Positions 27,499-36,668 of a stretch of DNA of 64,000 nt are shown piece after piece. The notes beneath the pieces are model-generated. The model was not told the origin of the DNA. It did no database searches and saw only the letters and a program-made list of their open reading frames with translations. The stretch spans positions 1 to 64,000 of the forward strand of contig DIHL01000004.1 in assembly GCA_002420145.1 (NCBI GenBank), given 5' to 3'. This DNA is from Bacteroidetes bacterium UBA5697 (GTDB taxonomy: Bacteria > Bacteroidota > Bacteroidia > B-17B0 > Aurantibacillaceae). Numbering within the stretch: the first letter of the stretch is position 1; every line of letters begins with the position of its first letter. The translations under genes and the position numbers were made by a program.

Positions 27499-28710
27499 CT
27501 AATTTTTTCGTTTTATCAAAGCCATATAAAAACCGTCAAAACCTTCGCTCGGTAATATCGTTTTGTCTTTAATTAATTCAAAATCATTGTTATTTGCTAA
27601 AAACTCATCAACTTGTTTACGGTTTTCGCTTGGCAAAACACTACAGGTTGAGTATACTAATTGACCACCTTTTTTTGTCATCGTGGAGTATTCGCCTAAT
27701 ATTTTTTTCTGAATATCTTTTGTGCGTTCTATAAAATCAGCATTCAATTTCCATTTAGCATCAGGGTTACGCTTAATTACGCCTGTACCGCTGCAAGGCA
27801 CATCTAGCAATAATCTGTCGGCTGTGTTTTCTAAACGCTTAATCGTTTTACTACCCTCAATTAAACGAGGCTCAATATTACTTGCGGTTGCTCTGCGAGC
27901 ACGTTTTTTTAATTCATCTAATTTCCACTGAGTAATGTCCATAGAAATAATGCGCCCTTTGTTTTGCATTAAAGCGGCAATGTGTAAAGTTTTTCCGCCT
28001 CCACCAGCACAAGCATCAATCACTCGCATGCCAGGCTCAACTCCTAAAAATTCTGAAATAGCTTGTGAACCTGCATCTTGTAATTCAAATAAACCTAATT
28101 TAAATAATGGATTTGAAAATAAGTTTTGACGCTTTGATAAAATCAAGGCATCATCATAGCCATCTAAAAATTCTACTTCTACTTCTTGTTCTGCTAGGTG
28201 TTGTTTTAAAATAGCTTTTTTTGTTTTTAAGGTATTAACTCTTAAAACTACTTCCGCCTGTTCGTTTAAAGATTTGGCTTCTTTTTCCCAAACTTCTTTA
28301 CCTAGTTCATTTTCGCAAATATCCCACAACCAATCTGGGTAAGATTGCAAGATTTTTTGATCATCAATAGCCTTGTATTTATCTAAGATCGTTTTTTCGT
28401 TGAGGTTTTTAAAATCTCGTTCATCAGGCATTGGTAAATGTCTTACAATAAAATAAACACCCAAGATAGCCCAGAAATTATCTTTAGTATCCGCTAAATG
28501 ACTTAACAAACGGTAATTACGAACAATATCATATGTTGTTTCGGCAATAAAGCGACGATCGCGGCTGCCAAATTTTGGATTTTCTTTTAAGGTCTTTTCA
28601 ATGACTTTATCAGCATATTTATTATCAAAAAAAATAGTATTTAACGCATTTACTATTGCTTGTAATAAAATACGGTGTGGTTTTGCTTGTTTGATGATTT
28701 TTTTACCCAT
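27499..28710 (-). CDS. RsmB/NOP2-type rRNA cytosine-C5 methyltransferase
   Basis: 403 residues. The N-terminal NusB-like helical domain (about 1-150) is followed by the SAM-dependent core: DACAGGGGKTLHIAAL (SAM binding), LDVPCSGTG and STCSVLPSEN carrying the two conserved cysteines (the latter the methyl-attacking one), with KRNPDAKW between them. The domain order is that of RsmB (16S m5C967). It could modify a different rRNA base, so I give no symbol. First gene of a three-gene minus-strand run and divergent from the amidohydrolase gene. Confidence 0.92.
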   Translation of the reverse strand: MGKKIIKQAKPHRILLQAIVNALNTIFFDNKYADKVIEKTLKENPKFGSRDRRFIAETTYDIVRNYRLLSHLADTKDNFWAILGVYFIVRHLPMPDERDFKNLNEKTILDKYKAIDDQKILQSYPDWLWDICENELGKEVWEKEAKSLNEQAEVVLRVNTLKTKKAILKQHLAEQEVEVEFLDGYDDALILSKRQNLFSNPLFKLGLFELQDAGSQAISEFLGVEPGMRVIDACAGGGGKTLHIAALMQNKGRIISMDITQWKLDELKKRARRATASNIEPRLIEGSKTIKRLENTADRLLLDVPCSGTGVIKRNPDAKWKLNADFIERTKDIQKKILGEYSTMTKKGGQLVYSTCSVLPSENRKQVDEFLANNNDFELIKDKTILPSEGFDGFYMALIKRKN

Positions 28711-28729
28711 GAACCCAAAGTTTAGGCTT

Positions 28730-28737
28730 CGAAGTTA
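28730..28737 (-). promoter_or_regulatory. Candidate promoter -7 box for the rRNA methyltransferase run
   Basis: The minus strand reads TAACTTCG, seven of eight matches to TAnnTTTG, 19 bases before the ATG at 28710. Confidence 0.35.
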
Positions 28738-28781
28738 CTTTATTTTTTTCTTATATTTACCTATTACCAAACATAGAAACT

Positions 28782-30065
28782 ATGACTAAATTTTTGATTT
28801 CGTTTTTATTACTGAGCACTTTATTATCTGCTCAAAACAAAAAACATATTTTATTAAAAAACGCTGTGGCTCACATTGGTAATGGCGAGGTTATTGAAAA
28901 TAGCCTAGTTTCTATCAAAGACGGAAAAATAGATTTAGTAGCAGATGCCAGATTAATAAAAATTGACATTACTAGATTTGATACAACCATTGATTTATTT
29001 GGTAAGCATATTTACCCTGGATTAATAGCGCCTAATTGTATTTTAGGTTTACAGGAGGCAGAAGCTGTTCGCCAAACGAGTGATTATGCTGAGGTTGGCG
29101 AATTTAATCCTCATATTAGAAGTTTAATAGCTTATAATGCTGAAAGTAAAATTTTAGAAACCGTTAAAACAAATGGTGTATTGTACACACAGTCAACTCC
29201 ACGTGATGGTGTTATTAGTGGAATGTCTTCTGTTTTAGCAACGGATGGTTGGAATTGGGAAGACGCAGTGATTAGAGCGGATGATGGTGTACATGTTAAT
29301 TTTCCAAAATCAATACAGCGTCACGGTTGGTGGGCAGAGCCACAGCCAAGTGATAAAAACAATAAATATACGGAGCAGGTGAACGAATTAAGTGTTTTTT
29401 TTGAAAACGCATTAGCATATTACAATACAGCTAACGTTACCGAAAAGAATTTGCGTTTTGAAGCGATGAAAGGCATTTTTGATGGTTCTAAAAATTTATA
29501 CATTCATTCTGATTATGTAAAAGATATTATTGGTGCCATTAATTTCTCAAAGAAGTTTAAGATCAAAAAAATGGTATTGGTTGGCGGTAAAGACAGTTAC
29601 AAAATCACTAAGATGTTAAGAGAAAACAATGTAGCCGTTATGGTTAATCGTTTACATGATTTACCAGATTTGCCAGAGGCGGAAACTGATTTATTATACA
29701 AATTGCCATACTTGTTGCAAAAAGATTCTGTGCTTTTTTGTTTGCAAAATCAAGGAGACATGGAAGCTATGAATGCTCGTAATATTGCTTTTTTAGCAGG
29801 TACAGCTGCTGCTTATGGCTTAACAAAAGAACAAGCCTTGCAAAGTGTAACTTTAAATACGGCAAAAATTTTAGGAATTGATAAATTAGTTGGAAGTATT
29901 GAAACTGGTAAGCTAGCATCTATTGTAGTTTCGGAAGGAGATATTTTAGATATGAGAACCAACAAAATAATTTTGGCTTACATCAATGGAAGACAATTAA
30001 ATCTTAATAATTTTCAATTAGATTTATATAGAAAGTATTCTAATAAATTAGGCATTAAGGAATAG
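28782..30065 (+). CDS. Secreted amidohydrolase-fold protein without the HxH metal motif
   Basis: 427 residues with a signal peptide (FLISFLLLSTLLSAQ). It shows the amidohydrolase frame: an N-terminal beta sandwich with VSIKDGKIDLV, FGKHIYPGLIAPN, and the C-terminal LNTAKILGIDKLVGSIETGKLASIVV. In active members the PGLID strand is followed by HxH, which holds the catalytic metals. Here residues 79-90 read PGLIAPNCILGL and carry no histidine. I know Bacteroidota families with the same change (FIAPNxxLGL, then a VISGTSS-type motif, here VISGMSS), so this looks like a stable, perhaps non-hydrolytic, lineage and not a broken gene. The downstream neighbour is adenine deaminase, a true amidohydrolase, after a repeat. 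Confidence 0.8.
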   Translation: MTKFLISFLLLSTLLSAQNKKHILLKNAVAHIGNGEVIENSLVSIKDGKIDLVADARLIKIDITRFDTTIDLFGKHIYPGLIAPNCILGLQEAEAVRQTSDYAEVGEFNPHIRSLIAYNAESKILETVKTNGVLYTQSTPRDGVISGMSSVLATDGWNWEDAVIRADDGVHVNFPKSIQRHGWWAEPQPSDKNNKYTEQVNELSVFFENALAYYNTANVTEKNLRFEAMKGIFDGSKNLYIHSDYVKDIIGAINFSKKFKIKKMVLVGGKDSYKITKMLRENNVAVMVNRLHDLPDLPEAETDLLYKLPYLLQKDSVLFCLQNQGDMEAMNARNIAFLAGTAAAYGLTKEQALQSVTLNTAKILGIDKLVGSIETGKLASIVVSEGDILDMRTNKIILAYINGRQLNLNNFQLDLYRKYSNKLGIKE

Positions 30066-30082
30066 AATAAGTTTGTTTTGCT

Positions 30083-30182
30083 TGGTCTCGACTCCGCTCG
30101 ACCAGACAAAATTCAGACAGTGTCACTTCGAGCACGGCAAAAGTCCAGTGGACTTTTGAGCGGGTAGGTGAGTAGCGAGAAG
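30083..30182 (+). repeat. Compound palindromic repeat before ade
   Basis: Two parts. 30083-30104 is an imperfect palindrome (TGGTCTCGA ... TCGACCA). From 30121 comes a unit beginning TGTCACTTCGAGCACGG, followed by a perfect 9-base hairpin (30138-30146 with 30150-30158, loop AGT) and GAGCG. The second part is the same family as the element before murG (50146-50257). Much richer in G and C than its surroundings. Confidence 0.8.
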
Positions 30183-30198
30183 CTAAAAAACTAAAATT

Positions 30199-31821
30199 AT
30201 GATTATCAAATCAAATCTTATAGACCTTGTAGCTAAAAAAACGTATGCTGCAGAGCTTCTTATAGAAAATAATAAAATCATCTCCATTAAAAAAATTAAT
30301 GAAGTTTGTCATACGTATATTTTGCCTGGTTTTGTTGATGCTCATGTGCATGTAGAAAGTAGTATGTTGGTACCTTCTGAATTTGCTCGTATTGCTGTGA
30401 CTCATGGAACTGTTGGGACTATATCTGACCCACATGAAATAGCCAATGTGCTTGGAGTAGCAGGAGTAGATTACATGATTGAAAATGCCAAGCAAGTGCC
30501 TTTTCATTTTTATTTTGGAGCGCCCTCTTGTGTGCCAGCAACTAATTTTGAAACCGCAGGAGCGATTATAGATTCAAATGATATTGATAAATTATTGTCT
30601 CGTAAAGAAATTGTGTACCTGGCAGAGATGATGAATTTTCCAGGTGTGATTTATAAAGATGAAGAGGTTTTAAAAAAATTAGCATCAGCAAAAAAACATA
30701 ATAAACCCATTGATGGCCATGCGCCAGGTTTAATGGGTGATGATATGAAACATTATTTTGACGCAGGAATTACGACTGACCATGAATGTTTTGGATATAT
30801 CGAAGCTTTGGAAAAATTACAACATGGTGTAAAGGTTTTAATTAGAGAAGGAAGTGCCGCTAAGAATTTTGAAACACTCATTTCTTTATTGAAAGATTTT
30901 CCTGAACAAATTATGTTTTGTTGTGATGATAAACATCCTGATAATTTAATTGAATCTCATATTAATGACCATGTAAAACGTGCTTTAAAAATCGGACATG
31001 ATTTATATGATGTTTTACGTGCGGCTTCTTACAATGTTATTAAACATTATAATTTATCTATTGGTTTATTACAAGTTGGTGATAATGCTGATTTTATTGA
31101 GATTGATAACATAGAGGATTTTACCATTCTTAAAACATACATTAATGGAAATTTAGTCGCTGAAAATTGTAAATCATTTATGACATCTGTTAATGCGCCT
31201 ATCGTTAATAATTTTAATTGCAGTTTAAAACAAGCAAGTGATTTTAAATTAAAAAATAATGGCGATAGAATTAGAGTGATTGAATGTTTGGATGGCCAAT
31301 TAATTACAGATGAATTATGTGTTCAGTCTTATGCTCTTAATGGATTCGAAGAATCGAACGTAGAGCAAGATATTTTAAAAATTGCGGTTGTAAATAGATA
31401 TAATGATGCGCCCATTGCAAAAGCATTTATCAAAAACATAGGATTAAAACAAGGTGCCATTGCTAGTTGTGTAGCTCACGATTGCCATAATATTGTGGTA
31501 GTAGGAACCAATGATGATGACATGTGCAAAGCAGTGAACTTAATTATTAAAGCTAAAGGAGGAATCTCCTTAGCAAACGGTAACGAAGAACTAGTTTTAG
31601 AATTACCCATTGCTGGTATTATGACCAACCAAGCTGCCGAAGAAGTAGCAGAAGCTTATACTAAATTAGACAAACGCGCTAAAGCTTTAGGAAGTAAATT
31701 ACGTGCACCTTATATGAGTCTATCTTTTATGGCATTATTGGTAATTCCAGAATTAAAGTTAAGCGATAAAGGTTTGTTTAATGGCAAGCGTTTTGAGTTT
31801 ACAGATGTGTTTGTGAAGTAA
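30199..31821 (+). CDS. ade: Adenine deaminase
   Basis: 540-residue metal enzyme converting adenine to hypoxanthine in purine salvage. The metal-binding HVH of FVDAHVHVESS is present, followed by TVGTISDPHEIANVLG, the conserved carboxylate region EMMNFPGV, DGHAPGL, TDHECFG, and a C-terminal part with AFIKNIGLKQGAIASCVAHD and GGISLANG typical of bacterial Ade. No signal peptide, so cytoplasmic, unlike its secreted relative upstream. A palindromic repeat fills most of the gap before it, so it may have its own promoter. Confidence 0.95.
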   Translation: MIIKSNLIDLVAKKTYAAELLIENNKIISIKKINEVCHTYILPGFVDAHVHVESSMLVPSEFARIAVTHGTVGTISDPHEIANVLGVAGVDYMIENAKQVPFHFYFGAPSCVPATNFETAGAIIDSNDIDKLLSRKEIVYLAEMMNFPGVIYKDEEVLKKLASAKKHNKPIDGHAPGLMGDDMKHYFDAGITTDHECFGYIEALEKLQHGVKVLIREGSAAKNFETLISLLKDFPEQIMFCCDDKHPDNLIESHINDHVKRALKIGHDLYDVLRAASYNVIKHYNLSIGLLQVGDNADFIEIDNIEDFTILKTYINGNLVAENCKSFMTSVNAPIVNNFNCSLKQASDFKLKNNGDRIRVIECLDGQLITDELCVQSYALNGFEESNVEQDILKIAVVNRYNDAPIAKAFIKNIGLKQGAIASCVAHDCHNIVVVGTNDDDMCKAVNLIIKAKGGISLANGNEELVLELPIAGIMTNQAAEEVAEAYTKLDKRAKALGSKLRAPYMSLSFMALLVIPELKLSDKGLFNGKRFEFTDVFVK

Positions 31822-31836
31822 TGAAAACAAATGACT

Positions 31837-32514
31837 ATGAAATTTATTATTATATGCTTGTTTTTTGTATTTGTATCAAATATAAAAAGTCAAGATAAAT
31901 TTACCTTACCCTTTAAAAGTAAAATAGTGACGGATGATAAGCCTTGTAAGGATGCTATTGTTAATATTTACAATGCAGAAAATTTTAATGTAGAAGTTGA
32001 TACTAATAAAATTATACAAACAATTTATTTAAAGCCAGACGGGATTTTAAATTTTGAAATCCCAAGTGATGTATCTTATATAATTGAACTCACAAAAAAA
32101 GACTACATTCATAAAAGGTTTATGATAAATACAACAGGCGTACCAAAGGAAAATTGGGATGATAATTTTGCAGGCTTTAATGTAGAATCTTTCGAACTTT
32201 TTAAACCTATTAAAGGAGTGAACTATCAACTTTTAAACTATCCTTTGATTTTGATAGAATTTGATTACGACACTGAAAATTTTTATTATAACGAAACCTA
32301 TTCTAATTTGGCTCTTGCGGCAATTATTAATTTGAAAGACAATGAAGCTAAACAGCTAGATATTAACAAGAATAAAGATTTAGTAAAGAAATTAAATAAT
32401 GACTTAAATAATTTCAGAAATATCATTATTATATTAAGTATTAGTTTAGTTATAGTATGTATGATATCCATAGCTTTAATTATTCATTATAGAAAAAAAT
32501 CAATTAGTATATAA
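31837..32514 (+). CDS. Membrane-anchored protein with transthyretin-like domain
   Basis: 225 residues from the ATG at 31837 (a start two codons earlier is possible). Signal peptide FIIICLFFVFVSNIKSQ; a carboxypeptidase-regulatory/transthyretin-like beta domain about 20-110 (FKSKIVTDDKPCKDAIVNIY, ILNFEIPSDVSYIIELTKKDYIHKRF); a region with LLNYPLILIEFDYDTENFYYNETYS; then a membrane helix near the C-terminus (ILSISLVIVCMISIALII) and a short basic cytoplasmic tail. So it is held in the inner membrane with its body in the periplasm. Similar beta domains occur in many Bacteroidota envelope proteins; the function is not known. It is followed after 3 bases by the alpha/beta hydrolase gene, with which it is likely cotranslated. 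Confidence 0.75.
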   Translation: MKFIIICLFFVFVSNIKSQDKFTLPFKSKIVTDDKPCKDAIVNIYNAENFNVEVDTNKIIQTIYLKPDGILNFEIPSDVSYIIELTKKDYIHKRFMINTTGVPKENWDDNFAGFNVESFELFKPIKGVNYQLLNYPLILIEFDYDTENFYYNETYSNLALAAIINLKDNEAKQLDINKNKDLVKKLNNDLNNFRNIIIILSISLVIVCMISIALIIHYRKKSISI

Positions 32515-32517
32515 TTT

Positions 32518-33381
32518 ATGAATACTGTTATTAAAATATTTATCACTATACTTTTATTAGTAGCTCTTTCTTCATGGATTTACTCCGAAGGAGATGATGG
32601 ATATTTTACTTATTTAAGAGGCAAAAAACAATATGTAGTGGTTCTGGGAACAGGCGAACCGACGATTGTATTTTTAACAGGTAAGGGACGTGATAGTAAG
32701 GACTTTAAAAAAGTGTATGACAAGCTAAAAAAGACCAATCAAATTTTCGCTTACGATAGAGCGGGGCTCGGACAATCAGAATCTTTTAGAGGAGATAGAA
32801 CAGTGGATACCATGGCTGTTGAATTACACGAATTATTAGTGAAAGAGAAAATAAAACCACCCTATATTTTAGTAGGACATGCTTTGGGCACATACATTAT
32901 GCGTTGTTATGTAAGTATGTATCCTAAAGATGTTTCTGGAATGGTATTTATTGATCCTTCACATGAATATGAATTTAAGAATGGCTTAGAAATTAGAAAC
33001 GATTCGGATAAAGTCGTCTTTAAAGATGAATTTAAATCTTATTTAAGATTAGAAGGGAAATACAAAGCGCATAAAGCTGAATCAAAACAATGTTTTGATT
33101 TTGATACTTTAGGATTTTCTACCAATCAACGTATTGTGAAAGATTTAAAATTACCGACTGATATTCCAATGACAATTATGATTGCCAGAAAAATAGATGC
33201 AGATAATGATTACGTGAATAAGGAAATGGAATATCGTATTCAGTATTTCGAAAATTGGAAAACCATCAATACTCAAACCAAAGTGGTGTCTTCATATAAA
33301 ATAGGGCATTTTATTCAGAAGGAAGCTCCTGATATGGTAATTAATGAAATAAACGAGGTAATAGGAAAAAGGAAGAAATAA
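32518..33381 (+). CDS. Alpha/beta-hydrolase fold protein with alanine at the nucleophile position
   Basis: 287 residues with an N-terminal hydrophobic segment (VIKIFITILLLVALSSWIY) that exports or anchors it. The fold is clear: TIVFLTGKGRDS (oxyanion region), FAYDRAGLGQS, PYILVGHALGTYIMR, MVFIDPSHEYEF, and a late histidine in YKIGHFIQ. In active members the elbow is GHSxG; here it is G120-H-A122-L-G124, codon GCT at 32881-32883. The gene is otherwise intact with no frameshift. It may be catalytically dead and serve as a binding protein, or use another residue. Its stop codon abuts that of the convergent tdk gene. Confidence 0.85.
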   Translation: MNTVIKIFITILLLVALSSWIYSEGDDGYFTYLRGKKQYVVVLGTGEPTIVFLTGKGRDSKDFKKVYDKLKKTNQIFAYDRAGLGQSESFRGDRTVDTMAVELHELLVKEKIKPPYILVGHALGTYIMRCYVSMYPKDVSGMVFIDPSHEYEFKNGLEIRNDSDKVVFKDEFKSYLRLEGKYKAHKAESKQCFDFDTLGFSTNQRIVKDLKLPTDIPMTIMIARKIDADNDYVNKEMEYRIQYFENWKTINTQTKVVSSYKIGHFIQKEAPDMVINEINEVIGKRKK

Positions 33382-33963
33382 TTATTTTACTTTATTCGCT
33401 TCATTATAGCAATCTCTGCATAATGGTTCATAGCTATCAGTTTCTCCTAATAATACTAAACTTGTTTCGTTTGTTTTTCTGTGAGATACGTGAGCTAAAC
33501 TTCCACAGGTCATGCAAATGGCGTGTACTTTGGTTACGTATTCGGCACAAGCTAATAAAGCTGGCATAGGTCCAAAGGGTTGACCTTTAAAATCCATATC
33601 CAAACCAGCAATAATCACACGCACTCCGCTATCGGCTAATTGATTGCAAACGTTTACTAGCTCCATGTCAAAGAATTGAGCTTCGTCAATTCCAACAACA
33701 TCTACATCATTTGCTAATAATAAAATATTTGAACTAGAAGGAACCGGTGTACTGTGGATTTCGTTGCCTTGATGAGAGACTACCTTTTCTTCGTGATAGC
33801 GTGTATCTATTTGTGGTTTAAAAATTTCTACTTTTTGTTTAGCAAATTGCGCACGTTTTAAACGTCGGATTAACTCCTCTGTTTTACCAGAAAACATGGA
33901 ACCGCAAACTACCTCAATCCAGCCTTTGCGCCCTGTGCTATGTTTAATGTTTTCTAAAAACAT
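33382..33963 (-). CDS. tdk: Thymidine kinase
   Basis: 193-residue type II thymidine kinase, which phosphorylates thymidine in pyrimidine salvage. Seen: P-loop GSMFSGKTEELIRR, the Walker B-type DVVGIDEAQFFD, the AGLDMDFKG segment, and four zinc-binding cysteines (CMTCGS and CRDCY). Normal length. Single gene, with its stop directly next to the convergent hydrolase gene. Confidence 0.97.
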   Translation of the reverse strand: MFLENIKHSTGRKGWIEVVCGSMFSGKTEELIRRLKRAQFAKQKVEIFKPQIDTRYHEEKVVSHQGNEIHSTPVPSSSNILLLANDVDVVGIDEAQFFDMELVNVCNQLADSGVRVIIAGLDMDFKGQPFGPMPALLACAEYVTKVHAICMTCGSLAHVSHRKTNETSLVLLGETDSYEPLCRDCYNEANKVK

Positions 33964-34047
33964 GTTTATTATATATTGATAACAAAATCTAAAAATAAAC
34001 TAAGTATCCATAAAATGCAGTATTTTTAATCTTTAATTATTCACATT

Positions 34048-34683
34048 ATGCAAACGGATATTTTACAAAAACAGCTTCAAACCTCTTTACAGGAATTAAA
34101 AACCTCTATCGAAAAATTTGAAAAACATCCTTCGCCTAGCACTCAGTATGCTGAGCAGTTGCATTCTGCTATTCATCAGGCAAATAAATTAGTGTCGGCT
34201 TACTTGGTTTTAAAAGAACACAAAGATGTATCACCTGATTTGAATTTGCATTTAAAATTGATGAATGTTCCTACTCCCGAAGAAAAATCTGCTATTATTG
34301 AGCCTATTAAAGAACAAGTGATTGAGCCAGTATCGGTTGTGGAAAAGGAAGAGGCGAAACCAATGGAAGAAATTAAAGTGCCTGTTATTGAAAAAATTGT
34401 TGAGCCAATAGTTGAAAGAATTCAACCTCAGGTTACAGAAACTCCTGTTGCCAAAGAATTGCCAAAAATAGCTATTAACATTAATGATAAATTTAGATTT
34501 ATTAATGAATTATTTGCAGCTAATGCAACAGAATATAATATTGCTATCGAACAAATCAATGCGGTTACTAATTTGTCGGAATTAAATAATTATTTAAATG
34601 GCTTAAAGTCTATTTATGAATGGAAGGACGATAATGAAGTCGTGAAAAATTTATTCGCATTAGCACAAAAACGTTTTTCTTAA
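34048..34683 (+). CDS. Bacteroidota protein with coiled N-terminus and conserved C-terminal domain
   Basis: 211 residues, no signal peptide. Residues 1-65 are helical and likely coiled (LQKQLQTSLQELKTSIEKFEKH). Residues about 80-140 are a P/E/V/I-rich linker with repeated IEP, VIE and IVEPIVE words. The last 65 residues form a compact helical domain (INDKFRFINELFAANATEYN, then LNGLKSIYEWKDDNEVVKNL). I know this C-terminal pattern only from uncharacterised Bacteroidota proteins. No function can be stated. It lies divergent from tdk and 91 bases before the M28 peptidase gene. Confidence 0.75.
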   Translation: MQTDILQKQLQTSLQELKTSIEKFEKHPSPSTQYAEQLHSAIHQANKLVSAYLVLKEHKDVSPDLNLHLKLMNVPTPEEKSAIIEPIKEQVIEPVSVVEKEEAKPMEEIKVPVIEKIVEPIVERIQPQVTETPVAKELPKIAININDKFRFINELFAANATEYNIAIEQINAVTNLSELNNYLNGLKSIYEWKDDNEVVKNLFALAQKRFS

Positions 34684-34690
34684 TAATACA

Positions 34691-34748
34691 TGTCAGTTCG
34701 AGCGCCTGCCTTGTCGACAGACAGGTAGTCGAGAACGACTCCACGCTC
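34691..34748 (+). repeat. Palindromic repeat before the M28 peptidase gene
   Basis: Begins TGTCAGTTCGAGC, the same head as the element before murG, but then carries a different core: CCTG (34705) and CAGG (to 34725) around a TGTCGACA palindrome (34712-34719). It ends near CACGCTC. Confidence 0.75.
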
Positions 34749-34774
34749 AATTTACCAAGCATTGAAATTATATC

Positions 34775-35923
34775 ATGAAAAATATCACATTTATTGTCGT
34801 TTTCTTCTCTCTTCTAAATTCCTACAGTCAAGATACAACCTACGCTCGTCAGGTCATTAAAAAATTATGTTCTAAGGAATTATTAGGACGTGGTTATGTC
34901 AACGATGGAGTAAATAAAGCGGCAGCTTATATTTCTAAAGAATTAAAGACAATTGGCTTAGCGAAATTTGGAAAATCGTATTCTCAATCGTATTCGTTTC
35001 CTGTAAACACTTTTTCAGGTTCAATGTCGGTTGTGGTAGATGGAAAAACATTAACTGCTGGAAAACATTATTTAATAGACCCAGCCGCTAAAACAGTTAA
35101 AGCAGGATTTCAATTATTTAAAAAAGATAGTGTAACGTATTTAGCGAATGATGGCAGACGACCAGCTCCATTAAAAGTAAAGTTGAAAAAGAAATTAACC
35201 TATACGGTTGCAACCGAATTGTCTGATACAACTATTGTAGAGTTATTAAAAGATTCTTTTCCTAATGAATTAAAAACCATAGATGTGATTTTTGAAAATA
35301 AATTTGTGTCTAATTTCAAATGTCAAAATTTAGTTTCTTACGTAAAGGGAACTCAACAACCAGATAGCTTCATTGTGTTTACGGCACATTATGATCATTT
35401 AGGAGCCATGGGCAAAGATGCTTATTTTCCAGGCGCTAACGATAACGCTAGTGGAGTAAGTGTATTGTTGAATTTAGCAAAGTATTATAAAAAAAATCCT
35501 TCAAAATATTCAATTGCTTTTATTTTCTTTAGTGGCGAAGAAGCTGGTTTATTAGGTTCTAGATATTATTCAGAGAATCCAATTTTTCTGTTATCAAAAA
35601 TAAAATTCTTGACTAATTTAGATTTATTAGGGACAGGAGATGATGGCATTATGGTAGTAAATGCAACTGTGTTTAAAGAACAATTTGAAAAACTAAAGGG
35701 AATTAACGATTCTAAAAATTACGTAAAACAAATTAAGCAAAGAGGCAAAGCAGCTAACAGTGATCATTACTGGTTTACGCAAAAAGGAGTGCCGAGTTTT
35801 TTTATTTATACCATGGGTGGCATTCAAGCTTATCATGATATTTATGATATCGAAAAAACATTGCCGCTTACTAAATACTTAGAGGTGTGTAAGCTCTTAA
35901 TTGAGTTTAATGCTAAACTCTAA
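34775..35923 (+). CDS. Secreted M28-family zinc aminopeptidase
   Basis: 382 residues. Signal peptide NITFIVVFFSLLNSYSQ. The two-zinc site of clan MH is complete: FTAHYDHLG (H, with the nearby D), PGANDNASG (bridging D), FSGEEAGLLG (catalytic E and ligand E), NLDLLGTG (D), and AYHDIYD (H) near the end. It would cut N-terminal residues from peptides in the periplasm or outside. A palindromic repeat lies upstream. The stop codons of this gene and the convergent one at 35920 overlap. Confidence 0.93.
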   Translation: MKNITFIVVFFSLLNSYSQDTTYARQVIKKLCSKELLGRGYVNDGVNKAAAYISKELKTIGLAKFGKSYSQSYSFPVNTFSGSMSVVVDGKTLTAGKHYLIDPAAKTVKAGFQLFKKDSVTYLANDGRRPAPLKVKLKKKLTYTVATELSDTTIVELLKDSFPNELKTIDVIFENKFVSNFKCQNLVSYVKGTQQPDSFIVFTAHYDHLGAMGKDAYFPGANDNASGVSVLLNLAKYYKKNPSKYSIAFIFFSGEEAGLLGSRYYSENPIFLLSKIKFLTNLDLLGTGDDGIMVVNATVFKEQFEKLKGINDSKNYVKQIKQRGKAANSDHYWFTQKGVPSFFIYTMGGIQAYHDIYDIEKTLPLTKYLEVCKLLIEFNAKL

Positions 35924-36660
35924 AACAACAAGTAGTATTGCTCTAAAGTCATTAAAGTATCAGGGCCCGTGTATCCCTTTTCTTTTGCTAAATTCAAAAG
36001 TTTAGGAAGAGATGGTGCCTCCTCTTTTTTCTCAGTGTCAAAATTAAATAAGATGTAATGATAAATTGTTTTACTAGTACGAGTCGAAGAAACAGCTTGT
36101 TCCATTAAAACATACGTTTTATCAAAGGCTATTTTATTGATGTTGCTAATGCCCGAATAAATTTCTCCATTATCATTTTCATCAAAACGAGTGACGTTTA
36201 CTTCATTATACAATTCTCCGTCTAAATGCCCATACATGCTGTGTATTGAAAACGGATAACGTAATGGATAACGGTAATAATCTTGGAAACCTAAGTAAGT
36301 ATAAAACTCTTCGGGTTCGCTGCCAGCATTAGGTAAATAGCTTTTTAATAGTTTTACATTTTCAGAAGAGCTACTCGCTTGATGCATATCAACACTTTGA
36401 TAATTAGCTAAACTATCTGTCATGTTTTCAATTTGACCTAAAGTGTTTTCAGTAAAATTCTCAACAGCGTTTACTGTTTTTCTCACGAAGGTAAAAATGC
36501 AAATAAGAAGCCCAATGATGGAACATAAAAATACAGTCATCCAAATAAATTTGTTTGACTTATTATTTGCAAAAGCAATGATTCCAAAAATAAGCGATAT
36601 CACTGTTAATATTAAACAGATGATACCTAATCCTATTAATAGCGCTGCTGTAAAAAACAT
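35920..36660 (-). CDS. Membrane protein of unknown function
   Basis: 246 residues. Two membrane helices at the N-terminus (about 3-30, AALLIGLGIICLILTVISLIFG, and 38-60, IWMTVFLCSIIGLLICIFTF) as in DUF4190-like proteins, then a helical linker (VNAVENFTENTLGQIENMTDS) and a soluble domain with YTYLGFQDYYRYPLRYPFSIHSMYG, NIDE-like acidic stretches and YHYILFNFDTEKKE. The family is not recognised. It follows the carboxylase subunit gene by 8 bases on the same strand, but a functional link is not obvious. Confidence 0.75.
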   Translation of the reverse strand: MFFTAALLIGLGIICLILTVISLIFGIIAFANNKSNKFIWMTVFLCSIIGLLICIFTFVRKTVNAVENFTENTLGQIENMTDSLANYQSVDMHQASSSSENVKLLKSYLPNAGSEPEEFYTYLGFQDYYRYPLRYPFSIHSMYGHLDGELYNEVNVTRFDENDNGEIYSGISNINKIAFDKTYVLMEQAVSSTRTSKTIYHYILFNFDTEKKEEAPSLPKLLNLAKEKGYTGPDTLMTLEQYYLLF

Positions 36661-36668
36661 GTTTTATA

